Shown here: positions 1 through 5,874 of the stretch, piece after piece
Position numbering within the stretch: position 1 is the stretch's first letter
Layout: each line of letters starts with the position of its first letter
Assembly (NCBI GenBank): GCA_002712135.1
Contig: PASO01000023.1
Coordinates: 34,933 to 43,060, forward strand
DNA length: 8,128 bases
DNA from: Gammaproteobacteria bacterium
Lineage (GTDB): Bacteria > Pseudomonadota > Gammaproteobacteria > Pseudomonadales > Azotimanducaceae
Direction of reading: 5' to 3'
Translations under genes and position numbers: made by a program
Notes under the pieces: model-generated
Told to the model about the DNA's origin: nothing
The model's database searches: none
What the model saw: the letters and a program-made list of their open reading frames with translations, nothing else

Positions 1-58
1 ACATTCATACAACTATTGAAAGACATAAGTTTCTGGCATCTTTATTAATAGAGGTAAT

Positions 59-160
59 ATGAAGTACAGCATCGTCCAATTGTCACATCCCGGTATGGAA
101 TATCCCAAGCTAAATAAAGAAGATCTGCTCCATACTAAAAATCAGGATAAACAGAAATAA
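59..160 (+). CDS. Short hypothetical frame, possibly the 5' stub of a truncated gene
   Basis: A 33-codon frame opens with ATG eight bases after the start of an AGAGGT sequence (50-55) that would be a good ribosome binding site, and ends at TAA (158-160). The product begins MKYSIVQLSHPG and then becomes Lys/Gln/Asn-rich and hydrophilic; no domain, membrane segment or signal peptide is seen. The opening (a hydrophobic beta-strand followed by SHPG) reads like the N-terminus of a larger protein cut short by a deletion, but I cannot name the family. No continuation was recognised in any frame of the following 277 bases. It may be a genuine small protein, a dead stub, or chance; the ribosome binding site is the main support. 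Confidence 0.3.
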   Translation: MKYSIVQLSHPGMEYPKLNKEDLLHTKNQDKQK

Positions 161-437
161 GACAGACTTAAGCGCAATAAACATTGTGCTTGTATGTTTT
201 TTAATTAAATCTTATTTTGGGTTCTCTCTCGCGTCCTGAGGTTCAATTAATGAATCACCCTAACAAGCTTGTTCCACATTTGCTGGGGTGGCCCTTCGCC
301 AGTAAAGTGTAATAACATGAAAGCTAATCGTCTCTTAACTCTATGACAGTCATGCTGGATATAAACAGCGCTAACCAATGTAGAGCGATGGGATCATTCT
401 TTGCTAGCCTAGACGAGGCCATCTTTCGTTGTTAGGT
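161..437. other. Gene-free stretch
   Basis: All six frames were read through this stretch. They are broken by frequent stops and contain nothing I recognise. The longest plus-strand frame with an ATG is 30 codons (343-435) and has no clear ribosome binding site. A weak stem (CTGG/CCAG, 283-302) has no T-run after it and is not convincing as a terminator for the MraY-like gene, whose stop codon lies at 438-440 on the minus strand. Together with the stub at 59-160, it looks like eroded former coding DNA, which is an inference from the low information content. Confidence 0.4.
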
Positions 438-1487
438 CTACCGAATCTTTAGCAATAAGACTAAAAGTATAGGCGTGACAACTGCCTGAAGTAGCATAAA
501 CCTCACCAGTACCTGGGTATTGGACCAACCCATGTTATGCCTAACATGATCGTGAAGTGGGTATCGAATCTGCCTGAATATGCCAATTTTTAGAAACCTA
601 AGCAGCGCGACCTTAATCATCCCTGTTGCTCCATTCACGAGAACCATAAATGCCACTACGATAATGAGAAATGGATTACCGCACGCCATCACTAACACCC
701 CTAGCATCAATCCAATGGGGCGTGAACCTGAGTCACCCATCATCACAGCACTGGGATAGCTGTTATGCCACAAATATCCAGTTAGGCAGCCGACCAAGAC
801 AAACGCCATGATTCCCCAATCAGCGCCACGTACATAGTGTGGAACCAAAAGATACCTAGAGATGTCCGCGTGTCCGACGATTCCATATAGGATACCGCCA
901 AGAAATAGTATTGCCATACTAGAAAGGCTTGCAGAAAGACCATCAACGCCATCAGTGCAATTGGTTGCGTTGATGGATGTCCAAATGAGTACCGTTGACA
1001 CTGCGACGAAAACCCAGGGGCTGACAACTATGGAGTCCTTAAAAACAGGTAACCAGATAACAAAGGGTTGTAATTCACAAATAATGACTGAAGCCAGAAT
1101 AGCGATGACTAGATCTATCGCCCCTAAACGGTATTCGCTCCAACCGGTGGCACTTTTGTCATCAAGAAATCCTACTAACATCGCGAGCACCACACAAATC
1201 AAAATTCCAACGAACTTCCAATCGAAGGGGACGACTAAGAGACTCACAATGATGAATATTGGTATGAAGACAATGCCTGCTGACATAGGCTTGCCAATGC
1301 TCCTTTCGGAGTCAATCGCGTACTCTCGACCTTTGTCTGTTGGTAGAAAATGCCACAACTTAGGCAGTACCCACCAAGTAAGTGAAGCGCTGAGGGCAGT
1401 GCCTAATCCTGCTAGTACAATATAGGAGGCCAATAGCCGAAGTGGGCCAGCGATATCAGCAATATATTCTGCGAGATGGTAGAGCAA
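438..1487 (-). CDS. mraY: MraY-like phospho-N-acetylmuramoyl-pentapeptide transferase, stand-alone and divergent
   Basis: Inner-membrane enzyme of the polyprenyl-phosphate phosphosugar transferase family; MraY moves phospho-MurNAc-pentapeptide from UDP to undecaprenyl phosphate, making lipid I for peptidoglycan. The 349 residues match normal MraY length, with about ten hydrophobic segments. Family motifs appear in order: GKPMSAG (65-71), FLDD with the Asp pair D109/D110, NATNCTDGVDGL (173-184), MGDSGS with D252, and PLHDHV followed by GWS-TQVLVRF (310-330). The usual HHH triad reads H312-D313-H314. The start is TTG: MLYHLAE aligns with the canonical MLVWLAE start, and no in-frame ATG or GTG lies between it and the upstream stop at 1533-1535. 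An out-of-frame ATG sits at 1500-1498. No cell-wall (dcw) neighbours are present, so this may be a second copy. A related transferase with another UDP-sugar substrate cannot be excluded, but the motifs favour MraY over WecA. Confidence 0.85.
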   Translation of the reverse strand: MLYHLAEYIADIAGPLRLLASYIVLAGLGTALSASLTWWVLPKLWHFLPTDKGREYAIDSERSIGKPMSAGIVFIPIFIIVSLLVVPFDWKFVGILICVVLAMLVGFLDDKSATGWSEYRLGAIDLVIAILASVIICELQPFVIWLPVFKDSIVVSPWVFVAVSTVLIWTSINATNCTDGVDGLSASLSSMAILFLGGILYGIVGHADISRYLLVPHYVRGADWGIMAFVLVGCLTGYLWHNSYPSAVMMGDSGSRPIGLMLGVLVMACGNPFLIIVVAFMVLVNGATGMIKVALLRFLKIGIFRQIRYPLHDHVRHNMGWSNTQVLVRFMLLQAVVTPILLVLLLKIR

Positions 1488-1515
1488 AAGATGTATCCAT
1501 CGATAAACAATCGCG

Positions 1516-1521
1516 ATTATA
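1516..1521 (-). promoter_or_regulatory. Possible -10 box for the MraY-like gene
   Basis: Read on the minus strand, 1521 to 1516 is a perfect TATAAT, 28 bases upstream of the TTG start. A weak -35 candidate (TTTTTC, 1543-1538) lies 16 bases further upstream. A start of transcription near 1509 would leave a leader of only about 20 bases, consistent with a start at or very near the TTG. A perfect hexamer can arise by chance in this AT-rich spacer, and the -35 is poor. Confidence 0.35.
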
Positions 1522-1659
1522 TGTTTTCTAAGTCATTGAAAAATGAATCCATCTTGGAGGTTTTACGAGAGACTTGGCGCATAAAAAGGGTCATATTCAG
1601 GGCTTCGATATTACATTTAGCGATTTTAAAGTGGACCATATCTAATTGCTGTCGTTACT

Positions 1660-2139
1660 CTACTTGATCCGCTTAGAAATCGCCGTACTGCAATAATGGC
1701 TGCGATTGGTAAAACTTCGTCTTACAGCAAAATGATTGAACAATTGCCGTTCACAGGCGTTAACGTATTTAGACTAAATTTGCCCCACGAAAATCACGAG
1801 CAGGTATTTAAAAATACTGAAGGCATCGGATATATTGCAGCGACTCATAGGAATTCTTGTGGGCTTGTATAATTCAAGGATCCGTGCCGGCAGCTTCGAA
1901 GAAGGTGAGATCGAACTTGTGGTTTGCGATGTCGTAACCCTCACTACAAGGGGGGTGATGTCGTTGAAATGATGGATAGAATAGCGAGTAAGGCTCGAAT
2001 ATCCGCGCATATCTTTAGTTCCGCCAGGCCCAGGACACCGATTATTGGGTTCACTGGCAGTCAGAATACCTATAGCTGCATGTCATCGTTTTTAGGGGTG
2101 CCAATATTGCATATAGAAGCGAGACTCGTAAATCCGAAT
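1660..2139 (+). pseudogene. pyk: Decayed pyruvate kinase gene, internally deleted and frameshifted
   Basis: Pyruvate kinase converts phosphoenolpyruvate and ADP to pyruvate and ATP, but this copy cannot. The first piece (about 1666-1848) reads DPLRNRRTAIMAAIG then GVNVFRLNLPHENHEQ, matching the N-terminal RRTKIVATIGP and GxNVxRxNFSHG blocks. A shift to another frame near 1841-1850 restores GILVGLYNSRIRAGSFEEGE (the DLQGPKIRVGxFxEG block) up to a stop at 1970-1972. Back in the first frame, from about 1951, come VVEMMDRIASKA and then ARISA, SSARPRTPIIGFT and NTYS (1960-2090), matching pieces of the C-terminal half. The central barrel with its catalytic Lys, metal ligands and MLSAETA-type motif is gone: roughly 160 codons remain of about 470-480. 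No start codon or ribosome binding site is evident. A working copy presumably exists elsewhere. Confidence 0.82.
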
Positions 2140-2261
2140 TAACTTGCCTGAAAAATTACGTTTGAATTAGGTTTTGGCGTATTCGGACAGTACGTAATTC
2201 TAGTTATAGGATTACGCGCTGATCGGTCGATGAATCTCCCTTCGATTACCCTAGTGATGAT

Positions 2262-3422
2262 TTAAACTGCCATTGGATTCAGACTGCTCAGCTTTGTGGT
2301 CGCGGTTCGTAGAGTGTCTTCGTCCTTAGCGAAACAGAATCGAATGATATTGAAATCAGGTGGTGACTCGTAAAATACCGAGATAGGTATAGCCGCGACA
2401 CCAATGTGTCGCGTCAGATATCGCACGAACTCGGTATCCTCCATGTTAGAAATATTGCTGTAGTCAGCAAGCTGAAAGTAGGTCCCTTCGCTAGGTACTA
2501 GGGAAAAATTAGAATTAAGCATCTCCCGTACGAAAAGGTCTCTCTTTTTTTGATAAAAAGACGATAGTTCTAGGTAGTGCTCGGGACAAGACTCCATGAA
2601 TTCGGCAAGCGCCCACTGGCTTGGTGTATGAGTCGTAAAGGTGACAAATTGATGTACCTTACGAAATTCTTCGCTAAATTGCGTCGGTGCAGCACAGTAG
2701 GCAACCTTCCAACCTGTTGCATGGTATGTTTTACCAAAGGAGGATATGACGAATGAATTGGATCTTAGTTCTGGATGACCCAATAGGGTTTGATGGATTT
2801 CTCCGTCATAAACCATATGTTCATAAACTTCATCAGACACTAGGACGATATCCGTATCACGGATCACTTCAGCGAGTTGATCCAGCGCTTCACCTGGCAG
2901 GACGCTGCCGCAAGGATTATGTGGCGTGTTTATGATAATCAGCCTTGTTTTCTCGTTGATCGAGTCCCGCAAGCGTTCAAAATCGATCTGGAAACTAGGG
3001 TAGCTGAGGGGTATGTGAATAGTCCTACCTCCCGCCAGGGTTATGCACGGATCGTAGGAATCATATGCGGGATCAAAAACAATCACCTCATCACCTGGGT
3101 GTACAACGGTCTGTATGGCAACAAATATAGCCTCGGTGGCCCCTGAGGTTATGGTGATTTCATGTTCAGCATCGAGTTGGACGTTGTAAAGTCTCTTTAT
3201 TTTAAGTGCTATCTGCTCCCTTAGGTAGGGAACTCCTGTCATGGGGGGGTACTGGTTATACCCATCTCTGAGGTATTTCTCGACCAAATCTAATAATGGC
3301 CCGGGCACATCGAAGTCTGGATAACCCTGAGACAGATTAATCGCGTTATGGTCAGCAGCCATCTGCGACATAACGGAGAATATCGTCGTTCCTACTTGGC
3401 TGAGTTTGCTATTGATGTACAT
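2262..3422 (-). CDS. ybdL: PLP-dependent class I aminotransferase, methionine aminotransferase (YbdL) type
   Basis: Cytosolic fold-type I aminotransferase moving an amino group between an amino acid and a 2-oxo acid. The relative it most resembles, E. coli YbdL, prefers methionine and is also 386 residues long. Visible motifs: KLSQVGTTIF near the start, NLSQGYPDFD (29-38), NQYPPMTGVPYLRE (56-69), the cofactor-phosphate loop SGATEA (93-98), NTPHNPCG with N169 (165-172), SDEVYEH (196-202), SSFGKTYHATGWK with Schiff-base lysine K231, and the substrate-carboxylate arginine R361 in the IIRFCFA stretch. The ATG is supported by TTAGG five to ten bases upstream and by family length. It follows hemF by 47 bases on the same strand with no convincing terminator, so the two are probably cotranscribed. 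Exact substrate is uncertain: kynurenine aminotransferases share these motifs. Nothing is broken or missing. Confidence 0.88.
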   Translation of the reverse strand: MYINSKLSQVGTTIFSVMSQMAADHNAINLSQGYPDFDVPGPLLDLVEKYLRDGYNQYPPMTGVPYLREQIALKIKRLYNVQLDAEHEITITSGATEAIFVAIQTVVHPGDEVIVFDPAYDSYDPCITLAGGRTIHIPLSYPSFQIDFERLRDSINEKTRLIIINTPHNPCGSVLPGEALDQLAEVIRDTDIVLVSDEVYEHMVYDGEIHQTLLGHPELRSNSFVISSFGKTYHATGWKVAYCAAPTQFSEEFRKVHQFVTFTTHTPSQWALAEFMESCPEHYLELSSFYQKKRDLFVREMLNSNFSLVPSEGTYFQLADYSNISNMEDTEFVRYLTRHIGVAAIPISVFYESPPDFNIIRFCFAKDEDTLRTATTKLSSLNPMAV

Positions 3423-3425
3423 ATA

Positions 3426-3476
3426 AACCTAACTAAATATAAATAAAACAAAAAGATACAAAATAGTATTTAGGTT
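3426..3476 (-). promoter_or_regulatory. Possible hairpin coupling hemF termination to aminotransferase translation
   Basis: On the minus-strand transcript, AACCUAAAUA (3476 to 3467), which spans the hemF stop codon, is complementary to UAU...UUAGGUU (3439 to 3426): seven pairs, a four-base bulge, then three pairs, around an AU-rich loop of 27 bases. The second arm contains the UUAGG ribosome binding site of the aminotransferase, whose ATG is at 3422-3420. If folded, it would hide that site until a ribosome finishing hemF opened the stem. It has only two GC pairs, so stability is doubtful; no U-run directly follows, so it is not a standard terminator. Confidence 0.3.
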
Positions 3477-4375
3477 AATTCTCGAATCCAGTCTCTTGGT
3501 CGAAGGTAATCTTCATACAGGCGCGATTCCGCGCTCTTTGGCTCAGGAGACCAATCGTATTTCCAAGTAGCACGCGGTGGCATAGATGCTAGAACGGATT
3601 CGATTCTTCGACCTGACTGCATGCCGTACTTGGTACCCCTATCTATGGCGAGATTAAACTCTGCGTAACGACCTCGTCGGTATAGCATAAAAGACTCTTC
3701 TTTTTCGCCAAACTGAAGATCCTTTCTTCGACTAAGTATGGGCAGATAACCTGGCAGGATATGATTACCGACGCTTTGCACGAAGGCAAAAACATCGCCA
3801 AAAATCTCGCCAGTCCAGTCATCGAAAAATATTCCCCCTACGCCACGTGGCTCTTTGCGATGCGGCAAATAAAAATACTCATCACACCAGGCTTTAAGTC
3901 TGTCATAGAGTGTGTCACCAAAAGGGGCGCAAGCTGCGGCAGCCGTTTGATGCCAATGGAGCACATCCTCAGGAAATGGATAGTAAGGAGTGAGATCGAA
4001 GCCTCCGCCGAAGTGCCAATGAGCTCTATCTACAAGAAAGAATCGCAGGTTGGCATGAAAGGTCGGCACATAGGGGTTTTGAGGATGAACAATCATTGAT
4101 ATTGCTAACGCCTCAAAGCTTTTACCTGCCAGCTCTGGATTACGCTCGCTGGCAGCTTTAGGTAGCTCAGCTCCAATACTGTGGGAAAAATGTACTGCCG
4201 CCTTCTCAAGGTATTGCCCATTTTCTAGAACTGAAGGCCTCGAATATCCTCCATTGTCAGCATTGATATCCTGTGAAATGAAGGGGGTCGAATCTTCCCG
4301 TTCAAGCTGATTACATACCGATGATTGCAATCCAAGAAAGTATTCCCTAACTAAGGTGATGTCTGGGTTGAGCAT
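3470..4375 (-). CDS. hemF: Aerobic (oxygen-dependent) coproporphyrinogen III oxidase
   Basis: Cytosolic enzyme of haem biosynthesis; using O2 it oxidatively decarboxylates two propionate side chains of coproporphyrinogen III to give protoporphyrinogen IX. At 301 residues it is nearly the length of E. coli HemF (299). Conserved blocks: ELAGKSFEA (81-89), VHPQNPYVPTFHANLRFF with the conserved active-site region His at 107 (96-113), HWHFGGGFDLTPYY (119-132), WCDEYFYLPHR (163-173), RGVGGIFFDDW (177-187), LYRRGRYAEFNL (231-242) and DRGTKYGMQSGRR (245-257). The ATG is preceded by AAGG (4386 to 4383) with seven bases of spacing. It is divergent from the DUF6986 gene, sharing an 83-base intergenic region if that gene starts at 4459, and is followed by the aminotransferase. 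No defect seen. Its presence shows the organism can make haem under oxygen. Confidence 0.97.
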   Translation of the reverse strand: MLNPDITLVREYFLGLQSSVCNQLEREDSTPFISQDINADNGGYSRPSVLENGQYLEKAAVHFSHSIGAELPKAASERNPELAGKSFEALAISMIVHPQNPYVPTFHANLRFFLVDRAHWHFGGGFDLTPYYPFPEDVLHWHQTAAAACAPFGDTLYDRLKAWCDEYFYLPHRKEPRGVGGIFFDDWTGEIFGDVFAFVQSVGNHILPGYLPILSRRKDLQFGEKEESFMLYRRGRYAEFNLAIDRGTKYGMQSGRRIESVLASMPPRATWKYDWSPEPKSAESRLYEDYLRPRDWIRELT

Positions 4376-4383
4376 GGCGGTAC

Positions 4384-4436
4384 CTTAGCATGTTTCTCTG
4401 GTCGGTCTTAACGGTCTCCAAGGTTATAATGCTAAG
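4384..4436. repeat. Perfect 8-bp inverted repeat and short direct repeat in the divergent promoter region
   Basis: CTTAGCAT (4384-4391) and ATGCTAAG (4429-4436) are exact reverse complements, 45 bases apart from start to start. The left arm lies over the hemF ribosome binding site and the right arm overlaps the end of a TATAAT box. Between them CGGTCT occurs twice with a nine-base period (4403-4408 and 4412-4417). Widely spaced half-sites of this sort could serve regulator binding on both divergent genes, but chance is a fair alternative; no known operator consensus was recognised. Confidence 0.3.
4425..4430 (+). promoter_or_regulatory. Possible -10 box for the DUF6986-dehydrogenase operon
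   Basis: A perfect TATAAT lies 28 bases upstream of the GTG at 4459. No good -35 hexamer sits at the right distance: TCGGTC (4402-4407, 17-base spacer) keeps only a few consensus bases, so an activator or an altered promoter is possible. A transcript beginning near 4437 could not include the ATG codons at 4390 or 4429, which supports the GTG as the translation start. The opposite strand reads TATAAC over the same spot (4428 to 4423), so hemF may use an overlapping divergent promoter. Confidence 0.4.
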
Positions 4437-4458
4437 CTTTATTACCTTTGGAAATCCA

Positions 4459-5874
4459 GTGACTTCACTGACAAAACATGATTTAGATCCTCTGCTCGAG
4501 CGATTGGGTCAGGCGAACCTTAAGTTTCAAGCATCTTATCCAGGGTTGCAGATGGAACGTCAACCAGTTCACACACTGTATGGAGGAGCAAATCTTTATA
4601 CACCCGGAGCTGCTCAGAAGATGGCAGGTTTGGCACTGCATCACATACAAACCTATGCACCTACATTCGTGGATTTGGCAAACGCGTTACAGTTTCCGGG
4701 TGCCGGGGAACTACCTGCGGACAAGTATAAGAAGCAATTGTTTGCGCAGGACCTGGCGCAAGCAACAGAAAACTCGCCCGAAATCATCGCTTATCAGGTT
4801 TACGAGCGCACGCTGCAGAAGTTGCGTTGTGAAGCCATTGAAGATCATCGCGTGGATTTTGAAGACGGATACGGTGTCCGGTCTGATGAGGAAGAAGATG
4901 GTCATGCCCTAAGCGCATCCGATGCGATGGCAGAGGGTGCGCTTCAGGATACTCTTCCACCTTTTGTGGGGCTTCGGATTAAGGCACTAACGGAGGAAGC
5001 GAAAATACGTTCGCTGAGAACATTAGATACCTTTGTATCTAACCTGGCCTCGAAGACAAATGGTCAGATGCCCTTTCCGTTCCGAGTCACGCTACCAAAA
5101 GTAACAACTGCTGAGCAGGTTGAGGTCCTAGCAGACTGCCTCACCATCATTGAAGAGCGGTGTGGGTTACCTCCGCTATCTATCGATATCGAATTGATGA
5201 TAGAAACCGTACAAGCGGTATTAACAGAAACGGGACAGTGTGCGATGCCTGCTCTGGTGGAAGCGGGAAAGGGGAGGGTTACCGCCGCAATATTAGGAAC
5301 CTTTGACTATACTGCTACTTGCAACATAGCAGCGATGCACCAGGATCACCTGCATCCGTCTGCTGACTTTGTTAGACAGCTCATGCAGATGTCACTAACA
5401 GGGATGAATGTTTCTCTTAGTGATGGAATTACCAATATCATGCCCATCCCACCACACCGTGGCAAAGATTTAACTCAGGAAGAACTCGAGGAAAATATTA
5501 ATGTAGTGCATGCTGCCTGGCGTGTTCATTTTCGAAATATCATACATTCACTGCAGTTAGGGTTCTACCAGAGTTGGGACCTAAACCCTGCCCAATTACC
5601 AATACGCTTTGCCGCGGTTTATTACTTTTTCCTTGAAGGACTCGCTGAATCGACTGAACGACTGCGAACGTTTATTGAGCAGGCCGCTCAGGCATCTCTC
5701 GTCGGAAATACTTTCGATGATGCTGCTTCTGCTCAAGGACTACTTAATTTTTTTATCTCTGGAATCAATTGCGGCGCACTGACCGAAGATGAGGCCCTGG
5801 CAACGGGGATAACCCTTGATGAGCTTCAGGGAAGATCATTCCTGAAGATCGTCGCGAACCGGAGTAGAAAGTAA
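4459..5874 (+). CDS. DUF6986 family protein, CitE/HpcH-like aldolase-lyase superfamily
   Basis: Uncharacterised protein with the look of a phosphoenolpyruvate/pyruvate-superfamily TIM barrel, to which citrate lyase beta, malyl-CoA lyase and HpcH/HpaI aldolases belong. With the GTG start it has 471 residues, longer than a typical malyl-CoA lyase (about 320). Motifs: QPVHTLYGGANLY (35-47), EDHRVDFEDGYG then R-DEEED (128-147), GLRIK with a probable anion-binding Arg (171-175), LPKV (212-215), IELMIET with probable metal ligand E249 (244-250), and LGTFDYTA with probable metal ligand D283 (279-286). The in-frame ATG at 4390 would add 23 residues but overlaps the hemF leader and precedes the -10 box; the GTG has GGA six bases upstream and gives MTSLTKHDLD, as expected for the family. 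It overlaps the dehydrogenase by one base. Its substrate is unknown; cleavage or synthesis of a hydroxyacyl-CoA such as beta-methylmalyl-CoA is an inference from the neighbour. Confidence 0.75.
   Translation: MTSLTKHDLDPLLERLGQANLKFQASYPGLQMERQPVHTLYGGANLYTPGAAQKMAGLALHHIQTYAPTFVDLANALQFPGAGELPADKYKKQLFAQDLAQATENSPEIIAYQVYERTLQKLRCEAIEDHRVDFEDGYGVRSDEEEDGHALSASDAMAEGALQDTLPPFVGLRIKALTEEAKIRSLRTLDTFVSNLASKTNGQMPFPFRVTLPKVTTAEQVEVLADCLTIIEERCGLPPLSIDIELMIETVQAVLTETGQCAMPALVEAGKGRVTAAILGTFDYTATCNIAAMHQDHLHPSADFVRQLMQMSLTGMNVSLSDGITNIMPIPPHRGKDLTQEELEENINVVHAAWRVHFRNIIHSLQLGFYQSWDLNPAQLPIRFAAVYYFFLEGLAESTERLRTFIEQAAQASLVGNTFDDAASAQGLLNFFISGINCGALTEDEALATGITLDELQGRSFLKIVANRSRK

Noticed and set aside
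283..302. Possible terminator hairpin near the 3' end of the MraY-like gene
   Set aside because: Only four uninterrupted pairs (CTGG/CCAG), no T-run, and about 135 bases beyond the stop codon.
862..1425. Plus-strand open frame of 187 codons opposite the MraY-like gene
   Set aside because: It lies fully antisense to a gene with clear family motifs, and its product has no recognisable domain; it is a shadow of the opposite strand.
1476..1667. Plus-strand 63-codon frame (with an internal ATG at 1521)
   Set aside because: No ribosome binding site precedes either start and no family was recognised; it overlaps the start of the MraY-like gene and runs into the pyruvate kinase relic. It may be debris.
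1924..2142. 72-codon frame read as a small hypothetical protein
   Set aside because: Most of it is the C-terminal remnant of the pyruvate kinase pseudogene; its ATG falls in another frame's coding remnant and has no ribosome binding site.
2143..2261. Continuation of the pyruvate kinase relic or a terminator downstream of the aminotransferase
   Set aside because: No further pyruvate kinase motif was found, and the only repeat (TCGA...TCGA) is too short to call a terminator.
2753..3146. Two plus-strand frames opposite the aminotransferase
   Set aside because: Both are antisense to conserved aminotransferase motifs and resemble no known protein.
3761..4099. Plus-strand 112-codon frame inside hemF
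   Set aside because: It is antisense to the highly conserved core of hemF and shows no domain.
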